From Lentisphaeria bacterium UBA1776 (GTDB taxonomy: Bacteria; Verrucomicrobiota; Lentisphaeria; Victivallales; Victivallaceae): DNA of 22,088 nucleotides. The stretch is from assembly GCA_002314605.1 (NCBI GenBank), contig DCGO01000075.1, positions 32,699 through 54,786 on the forward strand, given 5' to 3'. Below are positions 1-7,377 of the stretch, piece by piece. The notes under the pieces are model-generated. The model was not told the DNA's origin. It was given only the letters and a program-made list of their open reading frames with translations, and did not search any database. A program made the translations under genes and the position numbers. How positions within the stretch are numbered: position 1 is the stretch's first letter; every line of letters begins with the position of its first letter.

Positions 1-9
1 TTTTCGGCT

Positions 10-30
10 GTTACCACTTCGGGTAGTAAC
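10..30. other. Hairpin next to the left end repeat
   Basis: A 21-nt imperfect palindrome with arms GTTACCAC and GTAGTAAC around a loop containing TTCGG; one C/A mismatch interrupts an otherwise complete stem. It directly abuts the 73-bp repeat. Relative to the minus-strand gene it lies about 80 nt past the stop codon, so it could be a 3'-UTR stem-loop. No T-tract follows in that direction (the next bases read AGCCGAAAA), so it is not a canonical rho-independent terminator. It may be the next part of the repeat unit; the right-hand copy is cut off by the window edge before this point. Confidence 0.5.
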
Positions 31-103
31 CTCAAAATCCCATTTTGCATCTTTTTCCCCATTGTCTCGCAAATCCATCCGGTTGAATTTTTAGAGGTAC
101 CCT
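31..103 (-). repeat. 73-bp dispersed/inverted repeat, left copy
   Basis: This stretch matches the reverse complement of 22016-22088 at 71 of 73 positions. The mismatches are T/C within ATTGTCTCGC and G/T within CCGGTTGAA. Similarity stops sharply at position 103 on the gene side. It begins 5 nt after the TAA stop (109-111) of the minus-strand DUF4838 gene, so it lies in that gene's 3' UTR. Inside it, CAAAAT-CCC-ATTTTG (33-47) is a perfect 6-bp inverted repeat. No coding potential is visible. Function is unknown; a dispersed 3'-UTR repeat or the end of a larger element are both possible. Confidence 0.9.
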
Positions 104-108
104 AAATA

Positions 109-2538
109 TTATCGAACCCACATTCTGGCCCAGCACTTCTGATTCCGGTATCCGCCGTCGCCCACCGGGGCGATGCTGCTGCATTTCTGCTTGTTGTATC
201 CCCGCGTGGAAATACGGGTGCGGCAGACATTCACGCCCCAGGGGTACTCTTTGGTGGGCCCCAGTTTTCCGAAATCTTTGGCGGGGATCATGATCTCCGC
301 TTCCCAGCGGTCGGGGTAACGCCTGACCACCGCCTGCGTCCCGGGGTCCCAGAGAATGGGCAGGGTATCGCGGTTGATGATGGAAATGTCGGTGGTCTCG
401 TCCCAGACGGCGCCGTTGGCGTTCACGCAGACCTTGAAATAGCTCCGTTCCGGCGTATCCAGATAAATTTCCACCAGATCGTCCTCAAAAATGGCCCGGT
501 CGTCTTTGGACTTGCATTTGGCGACGATTTTGTCCATATTGCTTTCATGACAGCGGACGGCGACGAAGACTTTGCTCCGGTCTTTGGAGAGCGAGATGAC
601 CGCCTGAGTCATGTTGCGGCGGATCTCTTCGCCGGTCCCGGCGTCCACCATGGTCATCCAGCCGTGCTTGTACTTGCCGAGATTCCCGTCCAGGGGTGTT
701 TTGTCGGAAACCGTGTAGGCACGGATCACGGGCCCCGTCCGCTTGAGGGAAGGAAAGAGCTTCCTGAGGGAAGCATACCCTTTTTCCATATCCTCGATGC
801 GCTTGCAGTAGATCGTTCCCGGCCGGGTCTTCGCCTTGGCTTCGGCAAGAAGACGGAAGTATTCCGGGACGTCCTTTTCCTTCAGAAAGCCGGAAGATTC
901 CGTGACGGAACGGGATTCATCCCGCGCCCACACTTCTTCGGCAAACTCGTGGAACTTCTTCATTTCTCCGGCCGCCGGACCGAACCAGAGGGTGTAATAC
1001 TCGTCCAGCAGGGCCTTCAGGTCCAGATCCGGATCCCAGAAGAGCTTGTTGTTGATATAGAGCATCAGATGGACCAGCGGGACTTCGGCAATCCTCATGC
1101 CGTTCCCCTGGGATTTGCCGGAGGCCTGCCATTCGGGGGAAAGCTCCATGAAGGCGCCGTCGGAATAGTTCCGCACCGCCTTCCGCCATTTCTGCAGGGC
1201 TTTGCCGAAGAAGATGGGGTAGCGGGGGGAGAAGGCTTTCCGGTAGAAGAGCCAGTGTTCCCATGCCGGACTTTTGCCGGTGCAGTGAAATGCTTTCCGC
1301 TTCTTTTCCAGCGCCCGCAGTTTGCTGCTGTAAACGCTGCTGAGGACCAGCGTGGAGGGGCTGACCAGAGAGGGCACAAGGATGTTGTCCGGGACGTGTT
1401 TCGGGTCCACATTGGTGGGGACGCTGTCGTTGTACTGGCACCACCAGATGAGATACTTGCCGGGATGCCTGGCTTTGATCCCGTCCGCAACGGCCACATG
1501 GAAATCCCAGAGCATGTTGGCGTAAGCCTGATTGGCCGTTATGCCCTTGCGGGTGTATTTCTGCTGATCCCGCCAGTCCCAGGGATTGCCCCCGTCGGGC
1601 GCCCCCAGGGTAACGGCGGAGAGATTCGGGTTGGCATCCAGAAGTTTATTGGCCCAGTCGATACAGGCTTTCTGAAATTCCGGATCGGTGAACCGGGGAA
1701 CGCCGCCCTGGCCCATGGCACCGTCATACAGCTTGCCGGGAGTCTCTTCGGCATACCAGTTGGGATGCTTCTTCCGGGTGTCGGGGTGACAGATCAGGGC
1801 GCGGGTGGTGTGGTTGTAGACAATGGAGCTGCGGACACCGCATTTCATCCGCTTCAGCCAGGAAATGCCCTCCGCATCCGTGGTCATGGCATTGTAATAG
1901 GTGTACTCACGGCGTCCGTAGGCGGCTTCCTTCGTGATTCTGCCCGGCTTGAGGACAATGTCCTTTTTCTGCGGGATGACGGTGCCGTCCTTGTAGGGCG
2001 CGTAGAACCGGACTCCCAGCTGCTCGAGGAACTCGCTGACCGCATGCCATTCGCCGATATCGTCATTCACGGCAAACTTCAGCACCACGTTGGGACGGCT
2101 GGAGGTATCAAAGAAATTCGTGCTGTACTTTTCCCCCATGAACTTCCAGAATTCCTCCTGATTTTCCCTGGAGTATCTGGGCTTGACCGGATAGATGGTG
2201 GAGGGACCGGCCAGGACGGCATAGTCGTCCTTCACCAGAATATCCAGCCCGGAGTTGTTGAATTTCGGGAGCTGATACCCGAGCTTCTTCGTGAATTCAC
2301 TTTCGCCCACATAGATCCGGTTTTTCACCGGGCCTGCGGGGGCGTTCACTATTTTCAGTTCCGCTCCGGACATCTTCCGGATATGATCCTGAAGGTCCTT
2401 TGCCGCGGCACGAATTCCGTTATTGGCATTTTCGGCGACAACGATCTCAGCCTGCGGGACACCGTTTTTCACAATGTCCAGTGCGGATGCCGATGCGGCG
2501 GCAAGGAGCGCCGCAGAGAATATCGAAAGTGTTTTCAT
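109..2538 (-). CDS. Secreted DUF4838 protein with C-terminal CBM9-like domain
   Basis: An 809-residue protein, probably exported and acting on glycans outside the cytoplasm. Residues 1-19 form a typical signal peptide ending ASA. Residues about 20-115 resemble the small zincin-like alpha/beta domain preceding the barrel in GH20-type enzymes (VAENANNGIRAAAKDLQDHI, then RIYVGES). Residues about 230-530 match the DUF4838 style: HPNWYAE, LGAPDGGNPWDW, YLIWWCQYND. Residues 605-809 look like a CBM9-type sandwich (DDLVEIYLDTPERSYF, WEAEIMIPAKDFG, WGVNVCR). The start at 2538 has GGAAGGA about 8 nt upstream. It lies 20 nt downstream of the TPR gene, so the two are probably one operon. Catalytic activity is not established for DUF4838; the glycan role is inferred from domains and setting. 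A 73-bp repeat begins 5 nt after the stop. Confidence 0.85.
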   Translation of the reverse strand: MKTLSIFSAALLAAASASALDIVKNGVPQAEIVVAENANNGIRAAAKDLQDHIRKMSGAELKIVNAPAGPVKNRIYVGESEFTKKLGYQLPKFNNSGLDILVKDDYAVLAGPSTIYPVKPRYSRENQEEFWKFMGEKYSTNFFDTSSRPNVVLKFAVNDDIGEWHAVSEFLEQLGVRFYAPYKDGTVIPQKKDIVLKPGRITKEAAYGRREYTYYNAMTTDAEGISWLKRMKCGVRSSIVYNHTTRALICHPDTRKKHPNWYAEETPGKLYDGAMGQGGVPRFTDPEFQKACIDWANKLLDANPNLSAVTLGAPDGGNPWDWRDQQKYTRKGITANQAYANMLWDFHVAVADGIKARHPGKYLIWWCQYNDSVPTNVDPKHVPDNILVPSLVSPSTLVLSSVYSSKLRALEKKRKAFHCTGKSPAWEHWLFYRKAFSPRYPIFFGKALQKWRKAVRNYSDGAFMELSPEWQASGKSQGNGMRIAEVPLVHLMLYINNKLFWDPDLDLKALLDEYYTLWFGPAAGEMKKFHEFAEEVWARDESRSVTESSGFLKEKDVPEYFRLLAEAKAKTRPGTIYCKRIEDMEKGYASLRKLFPSLKRTGPVIRAYTVSDKTPLDGNLGKYKHGWMTMVDAGTGEEIRRNMTQAVISLSKDRSKVFVAVRCHESNMDKIVAKCKSKDDRAIFEDDLVEIYLDTPERSYFKVCVNANGAVWDETTDISIINRDTLPILWDPGTQAVVRRYPDRWEAEIMIPAKDFGKLGPTKEYPWGVNVCRTRISTRGYNKQKCSSIAPVGDGGYRNQKCWARMWVR

Positions 2539-2558
2539 GATCCGGTTCCTTCCGTCGG

Positions 2559-3440
2559 TTATTTCATTCGGGAGAGCAGCTGTTTGGCCTGTTCAACGAA
2601 GGATCTCTGGACATTGTAGCCTGCGGCCCTGGTGAAGGCGGCTTTGGCTTCCTCCGTTTTGCCTTCCGCCTGACAGACTTTCCCCAGACTGATGTAATAA
2701 CGGCAGGAGTAGAGATCTTTGTTGTTCCTTTTGGAAAGGTTCGTGATGGAATCCAGTTCGGCAAGGGTCTTGCGGGCTTCCTCATATTTCTTCAGCGGGA
2801 TGTAAGCATCCACGCTGGAAAGGACCGGGTCGAGATAAAGGTAACTGCCCTTGTAATCCTTCATGGCTCTGATCCTGTCCGTATATTTCAGGGCATTTTC
2901 ATAATCTTTTTTCTGGCAGCAGGCATTGAAGAGAGCGCCTTCCGTTTCGATCAGAGTCCACCGGTCGGAACCGGCATTCTTCTCGGCAAGCTGGAGATCG
3001 GCGATGGCCTTGTCGTACTGTCTGCAGTAACAATAGGCCTGACCGCGGAGTTTCCAGCCCATGTAGGCGTAATCCTCGTCCCAGTCCTGGATCTTTTCGG
3101 CACCGAAATCCGCGACGATCCGTTTCCACTGTTCGCGGTTGGCGAGAACGGACATGGTGGCGTAGGCTTTCAGTTTGGCATCCGGAACTGCCGCCGCAGC
3201 GGCAAGAGCGTCTTCTTTTTTGACCTTTCTGTTGCGGCCCATGGCGATGGCCTTCTGAAGCAGGGCCTTGTTTTTCAGTGTTCCCTTCGCCGCACCGGCG
3301 ACCTTGTCAAAGGTCTCGGCTGCCGCCTGATATTTGCGGCGTTCCAGAAGTTTCTGCCCCTGGACGAAGTCTTTGACCGGGTCCTGTGCAAAGAGCGGGA
3401 GCGCCAGCAGAGCGGCGGCGGCAAGGATGCCTGTTTTCAT
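2559..3440 (-). CDS. Exported TPR-repeat protein
   Basis: A 293-residue protein with a signal peptide (MKTGILAAAALLALPLFAQ) followed by helical repeats of TPR character: AAAETFDKVA, YCYCRQYDKAIADLQLAEKN, YENALKYTDRI, YEEARKTLAELD, KTEEAKAAFTRAAGYN. It most likely acts outside the cytoplasm as a protein-binding scaffold; no catalytic motif is visible. The frame stays open upstream to 3503, but the ATG at 3440 is preferred because it gives a clean signal peptide and has GAAAGGA about 9 nt upstream. It is the first gene of an operon with the DUF4838 protein, transcribed from the promoter at 3592-3620 with a 5' UTR of about 145 nt. A partner role for the downstream protein is inference. Confidence 0.8.
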   Translation of the reverse strand: MKTGILAAAALLALPLFAQDPVKDFVQGQKLLERRKYQAAAETFDKVAGAAKGTLKNKALLQKAIAMGRNRKVKKEDALAAAAAVPDAKLKAYATMSVLANREQWKRIVADFGAEKIQDWDEDYAYMGWKLRGQAYCYCRQYDKAIADLQLAEKNAGSDRWTLIETEGALFNACCQKKDYENALKYTDRIRAMKDYKGSYLYLDPVLSSVDAYIPLKKYEEARKTLAELDSITNLSKRNNKDLYSCRYYISLGKVCQAEGKTEEAKAAFTRAAGYNVQRSFVEQAKQLLSRMK

Positions 3441-3591
3441 GATGGAGTGTCCTTTCTCGAATAAGGTTGACGGTGTTGTTTCAAACCCCGTATCTTTCCG
3501 CATTGGAGACTTTCCGGTTGAGTGGACGGATCCTGCACTTTATGTGGAACATAAGCAAAACCACACGAAACCCCTGTCGCCAGCTTCGCAT

Positions 3592-3620
3592 ATTATAGCA
3601 TATTGGCGGGGGAAAGTCAA
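3592..3620 (-). promoter_or_regulatory. Sigma70-type promoter of the TPR/DUF4838 operon
   Basis: On the minus strand the -35 box TTGACT (3615-3620) and the perfect -10 box TATAAT (3592-3597) are separated by exactly 17 bp. Transcription should start near 3585, giving a leader of about 145 nt before the ATG at 3440. This is one of the strongest promoter matches in the window. Confidence 0.8.
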
Positions 3621-3713
3621 GACCGGTTCCGATTTTCCGGAAATTTTCTCCCGGATTTCCTTATTCAACGTAAACGCACGGGGTAAAAAAGGAAGCTGTG
3701 CAGACACGTCTGG

Positions 3714-3747
3714 CGGTTTTCCGGTCAATTCTTCCCGGGGAAAACCG
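3714..3747. promoter_or_regulatory. 9-bp inverted repeat just upstream of the transporter promoter
   Basis: CGGTTTTCC (3714-3722) and GGAAAACCG (3739-3747) are perfect inverted repeats separated by 16 bp, ending 8 bp before the -35 box at 3756. The motif TTTTCCGG occurs here (3717-3724) and again at 3633-3640, where TTTCCGGAAA (3634-3643) is a perfect palindrome upstream of the opposite promoter. A shared regulator for the divergent pair is possible but is inference. Confidence 0.4.
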
Positions 3748-3755
3748 TTTCCCGG

Positions 3756-3784
3756 TTGACAAAACAGCAAATCCATGCTAAATT
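3756..3784 (+). promoter_or_regulatory. Sigma70-type promoter of the transporter gene
   Basis: Consensus -35 box TTGACA (3756-3761), 17-bp spacer, and -10 box TAAATT (3779-3784). The predicted start is near 3791. This rules out translation starts upstream of about 3791 and supports the start chosen at 3933. Confidence 0.75.
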
Positions 3785-3932
3785 TACCCCGCATCTGCGC
3801 CTCCATACAGTCTGTTTTCGGGCAGAAATCAAAACAATGCGCCGATGCGCTTTTGTCAAACAACACGTCCTGTCACAGGATTGGGGACATGGACTGCTTT
3901 TCCGCAGGGCGCGCGGCAGAATGAAGGATCTT

Positions 3933-6170
3933 ATGACGATGAAAGAACGGGTCGGCTATCAATTCAATACGTTCAGCGGAGTATTTCTTCCCTCCATACT
4001 GACAATTTTCGGCGTGGTGATGTTTTTGCGCCTGGGAACCATTGTCGGGGAACTGGGCATCATCGGCGCGCTGGGGCTGCTGGTCTTTGCGGAAAGCATT
4101 GCAGTTGCCACGGGGTTGTCCATTTCATCCGTTTCAACGAATACTCCCGTACAAAGCGGGGGGCCGTATTTTCTGATATCCAGAGCACTGGGCCCGGGAT
4201 TCGGGACCTCCATCGGATTGACTTACTTCATCTCTCAGACGCTGTCCGTGCCGTTCTACATCATCGGTTTTTCGGAAGCTGTCACGACCCTGTTCCCCCG
4301 GCTTGGCGCCTATCCATTGTGGGTATGCATGATTCCGCTGATCCTTCTCTTCGGGATCGCACTGGTCGGGGCGAATTGGGCCATCCGCACACAGTATGTC
4401 ATTATGGCGATTCTGGGGATCTCCATCGTTGTGATGCTGGGGGGGGCATGGTTCGCCGGCCCCTCTGCGGAACAAATGCAGTCCAATCTGTATGCGGTTC
4501 CCGGGAAGAAAATGGACATCCTGTTTTTTACCACCTGTTTTGCCGTCTTTTTCCCGGCGGTGACGGGATTCCTTGCCGGTGTCAATATGTCCGGTGATCT
4601 TGCGGATGCACGGAAATCCATCCCCAGAGGGACTTTGGTCGCCATCAGCGTGGGGTTCATCGTCTATGCGCTGGAAATTATTCTCTTCGGTTCAGTTTGG
4701 CCCCGGGAGACTTTGCTGAAAAATGCCTACGGGACGCTGGTCGAGAATGCGCTGTTTCACGCCGGGTTCCTGATTTTTGCCGGAGTCGTCGCGGCTACTC
4801 TTTCGAGCGCGCTTGGGACACTGCTTGGCGCCCCCAGGATCCTGCAGGCATTTGCCTCGGACCGTATTTTTCCGTTTCTGAATTTTTTTGCAAAAGGGAG
4901 GGGGAAAGAAAACGATCCGATCCCTGCCATGATACTGACACTGCTGATCTCCATCGTCACGATATGCTGGGGAGCGGTCAGCGAGAGCAATGCGCTGGAT
5001 GCCGTTGCCGAACTGGTGACGATGTTTACGCTTTGCACCTATGCCATCATCAATATTTCCGCCGCCGTGGAAGGTTATGCCTCGAATCCGTCGTTCCGGC
5101 CGAATTTCCGCCTGTTTCACTGGACCGTCGGTGTTTACGGTGCAATTGCGTGTTTTGTGATGGCGCTGTTCATCAATTTTCTGCTGATGCTGGTTGCCTT
5201 CAGCATTGTCGGATTTCTTTTCCTGTGTGCCAGAAAACGCTCTCTGGCCATTACTTTCGGCGATGCACGCCGTGGATATTATTTTGAAATTATCCGGCGC
5301 TATCTTCTGAGACTGGCGGCGATGCCGCAGGATCCCAAAAACTGGCGTCCCCGTCTGGTCGTCCTGGCCGGAAAAAATGAAAAACATAAAGTCCTGGTCC
5401 GGACCGGATCTCTGCTCAACAATGAACGGGGTATTCTCTTTGTTTTACGCATTATTCAGGTGCCTTCGAATGCCGTGGTGATCCATGAACGGAACCTGGA
5501 ACTGAGCAAAATGCAGAAGGACCTGGAATCCCTTCAGGTGGACTGCTTCCCGGAAATCATTTCCATTTCCGATAAGATTGATTTTGATACTGCGCTGAAT
5601 GTTTATCTGCAATCCCCGGCGGTCAGCCCGCTCGCCCCCAACATCGTGCTTTGCGGATGGCCCAATAATCCGGATAGAATCAGTGCGTTCTTTGTCCATC
5701 TGAAAATCATTCATCTCCTGCGGATGAATGCGATCATGCAGTTGAATACCGAGCGCATGCCGACCGATCCTCAGGGCTCGATCGATATCTGGTGGCGCGG
5801 AAAACGGAACGGATCTTTGATGCTGCTCCTTGCGTACCTGCTTTCCTGCAATAAAACCTGGCGGCGCTGTTCCATCCGTGTCCTGCGGCTGATGACGGAC
5901 CCGTCCCAGGCCGTAAGCGCAAAACACGAACTTGTGAAACTCTCGGAAGATTCCAGGATCGAAGCGGAACATATTGTCATTTCCGGCGGATCCGATTTTG
6001 AAACGGTCTTCCGCAGAGAGTCCGGACAGGCGGCTATTATCTTCCTGGGCTTCCTTCATCCTGCGGAGGGCGAATTCGCCGCCTTGTACGAAAATTTGAC
6101 TCGTCTGACGGCGAATATGCCGACCACGTTCCTGGTCTCCTCTGCCGGGGATACGGATCTGGATTCCTGA
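3933..6170 (+). CDS. Cation-chloride cotransporter family (SLC12-type) membrane transporter
   Basis: About 745 residues with an APC-fold transport core followed by a soluble domain, as in the cation-chloride cotransporter family (NKCC, KCC and prokaryotic homologues), which couples Cl- to Na+ and/or K+ movement. Diagnostic segments: FNTFSGVFLPSILTIFGVVM and FLRLGTIVGELG in the first helix, TPVQSGGPYFLISRALGPGF, and FFPAVTGFLAGVNMSGDLAD with KSIPRGTL around helix six. The C-terminal part keeps family features (NWRPRLVVLAG, NIVLCGWPNNP, GSIDIWWRGKRNGSLMLLLA). About 12 membrane segments are apparent. The frame is open from 3756, but that lies in the promoter. ATG 3933 has AAGGA 4 nt before it; 3921 and 3939 are alternatives. 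It is a single-gene unit, convergent with the export operon. Ion specificity cannot be read from sequence; amino-acid transport is less likely. Confidence 0.85.
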   Translation: MTMKERVGYQFNTFSGVFLPSILTIFGVVMFLRLGTIVGELGIIGALGLLVFAESIAVATGLSISSVSTNTPVQSGGPYFLISRALGPGFGTSIGLTYFISQTLSVPFYIIGFSEAVTTLFPRLGAYPLWVCMIPLILLFGIALVGANWAIRTQYVIMAILGISIVVMLGGAWFAGPSAEQMQSNLYAVPGKKMDILFFTTCFAVFFPAVTGFLAGVNMSGDLADARKSIPRGTLVAISVGFIVYALEIILFGSVWPRETLLKNAYGTLVENALFHAGFLIFAGVVAATLSSALGTLLGAPRILQAFASDRIFPFLNFFAKGRGKENDPIPAMILTLLISIVTICWGAVSESNALDAVAELVTMFTLCTYAIINISAAVEGYASNPSFRPNFRLFHWTVGVYGAIACFVMALFINFLLMLVAFSIVGFLFLCARKRSLAITFGDARRGYYFEIIRRYLLRLAAMPQDPKNWRPRLVVLAGKNEKHKVLVRTGSLLNNERGILFVLRIIQVPSNAVVIHERNLELSKMQKDLESLQVDCFPEIISISDKIDFDTALNVYLQSPAVSPLAPNIVLCGWPNNPDRISAFFVHLKIIHLLRMNAIMQLNTERMPTDPQGSIDIWWRGKRNGSLMLLLAYLLSCNKTWRRCSIRVLRLMTDPSQAVSAKHELVKLSEDSRIEAEHIVISGGSDFETVFRRESGQAAIIFLGFLHPAEGEFAALYENLTRLTANMPTTFLVSSAGDTDLDS

Positions 6171-6251
6171 CCCTGAAAATTATTTGCGCTTCCCCCCCCC
6201 CGAAAACCGGACAGTTTGAATTGGCCGAAGAGGCCTTTCTGCGGGGTTCCC
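6171..6251. other. Convergent intergenic gap with a 10-C tract
   Basis: Eighty-one bases between two convergent stop codons. They contain a run of ten C residues (6192-6201) and a short GGCC-GAAGA-GGCC hairpin (about 6223-6235). Neither strand has a U-tract after the hairpin, so no canonical terminator can be called. The C-run is prone to slippage and sequencing error. Confidence 0.6.
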
Positions 6252-7376
6252 TCAGGAGGCCACGGATTTCCGGAAGCGCAGAAGCGATACGAAGAAGTAG
6301 AGACATCCCAAGAGGAACGTCTGTAGGAAGATCTCCCAGATCAGCGGAAATTCCGCTCCCCGGATCAGGATGGCGTTGCTGAATTTGACGAAATAGGTCG
6401 TCGGGGCAAAATGCATCACCAGCTGGATAGGAACCGGCATGCTCGAGAGCGGCGTGGACCCCCCCGACAGAATCTGCATGGGCATCAATACCAGGATCAT
6501 CAGGATCCCCAGCTGCGGCATATCCCGGGAGAAGCAGGCCAGCAATATCCCCATGGATGTCATGGCGAAAAGGTTGAGGAGCACTCCCGTCATGAAGAGA
6601 CATTTCGAACCGGCGATGGGGATGTTCAGCGCTCCCTGGATCATCAGCACCAGCGAGAGCCCCGTGGCCGCCAGCACCACCAGACTCATGGCAATGATCT
6701 TTGCCAGCATGATTTCCACCGGATGGATGGGCGTTACCAGGAGGTGTTCCAACGTTCCCCGTTCCCGTTCGCGGATCAGCGCCGCACCGGTGAGGAGCAT
6801 GGCGATGAGGGCGATGTTGTTCACCAGCTCATTGACGGCCCCGGCCCAGCTCTGGGTCAGATTGGCATTAAAGCGGTTGCGGACCAGAGCTTCGGCTGCG
6901 GCAGACTTTGCCCCCGGCCGGTTTTCCCGCAGAAACTTGTTGACTTCCCGGGTGATGATGGACTGGATGTAGCCGTTTCCGGTAAAGGCCTGACTCATCC
7001 GCGTGGCATCAATATTGACCTGGATCTCCGGCCGGTGATTGGCCAGCACCCGTTCCTGAAAATTTGACGGGAAAACGACAACGAAGGTGAATTTCCCCAT
7101 GTCCAGCATGCGGTCAATATCCATGCGGCTGATCATTTCCGGCTTGGCGAACAATGGCGGTATAAAAGCATCGGTGATCCGCTGGGTCAGCGGGGAGTTG
7201 TCCTCGTCCACAACGGCAATGGCCGCATGGTCGATGCTGTCCGGCGCCGCCGACGCGCCGAGATAGATCCCGGCGGAGAAGTTATAGACGATCAGCCCCA
7301 TCAGCAGGGGATCCCGGAAAAGTCCGACAAGCTCCTTGAAACTCAGACTGGCAATGTGACGAAATGCCGATCGCAT
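6252..7376 (-). CDS. ABC-2 type export permease, YhhJ-like
   Basis: A 374-residue inner-membrane permease of the ABC-2 (DrrB/YhhJ) type. One N-terminal membrane segment (LLMGLIVYNFSAGIYLG) precedes a large extracytoplasmic loop (about residues 40-170), then a block of five or six helices containing RERERGTLEHLLVTPIHPVE, the characteristic cytoplasmic motif of these permeases. The stop of the upstream RbbA-like gene is TAA at 7378-7380, one base before this ATG, and AGGAG lies in the upstream gene's end, so the two are translationally coupled. It is third in the adaptor-ATPase-permease operon and should pair with the permease half of the RbbA-like fusion. The substrate is unknown; drugs, lipids or peptides are all possible for the family. 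Confidence 0.85.
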   Translation of the reverse strand: MRSAFRHIASLSFKELVGLFRDPLLMGLIVYNFSAGIYLGASAAPDSIDHAAIAVVDEDNSPLTQRITDAFIPPLFAKPEMISRMDIDRMLDMGKFTFVVVFPSNFQERVLANHRPEIQVNIDATRMSQAFTGNGYIQSIITREVNKFLRENRPGAKSAAAEALVRNRFNANLTQSWAGAVNELVNNIALIAMLLTGAALIRERERGTLEHLLVTPIHPVEIMLAKIIAMSLVVLAATGLSLVLMIQGALNIPIAGSKCLFMTGVLLNLFAMTSMGILLACFSRDMPQLGILMILVLMPMQILSGGSTPLSSMPVPIQLVMHFAPTTYFVKFSNAILIRGAEFPLIWEIFLQTFLLGCLYFFVSLLRFRKSVAS

Positions 7377-7377
7377 G

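Larger units (their letters stand above)
3441..3932. other. Divergent intergenic region, 492 bp
   Basis: This holds the 5' UTRs of both flanking genes, two outward-facing promoters and candidate operators (listed separately). The minus-strand leader (about 3585 to 3441) includes a short stem CTTATGT/ACATAA near 3540-3556. The plus-strand leader (about 3791 to 3932) is some 140 nt long and contains a short stem TCCTGT/ACAGGA. I looked for riboswitch-like conservation, including a c-di-AMP type that would suit an ion transporter, and recognised none. Weak reading frames running through it cross the promoters and are not supported as genes. Confidence 0.7.

Noticed and set aside
31..103. End repeats read as inverted repeats of an insertion sequence
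   Set aside because: No transposase or integrase lies between them, the intervening 22 kb looks like ordinary chromosomal genes, and target duplications cannot be seen. Kept as an open alternative only.
547..2619. 690-codon open frame on the plus strand across the DUF4838 gene
   Set aside because: It lies opposite a gene with a clear signal peptide, domains and ribosome site. The product is Gly/Pro/His-rich without recognisable motifs. Long antisense frames are common opposite GC-rich genes.
3756..3932. N-terminal extension of the transporter
   Set aside because: The extension begins inside the -35 box of a near-consensus promoter, so it cannot be in the mRNA; transporter homology begins after 3933.
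3791..3932. c-di-AMP or other riboswitch in the transporter leader
   Set aside because: The location is attractive, but none of the conserved segments of known ion- or nucleotide-sensing riboswitches is recognisable.
6223..6235. GGCC hairpin as a bidirectional terminator between convergent genes
   Set aside because: Only four base pairs and no U-tract on either strand.
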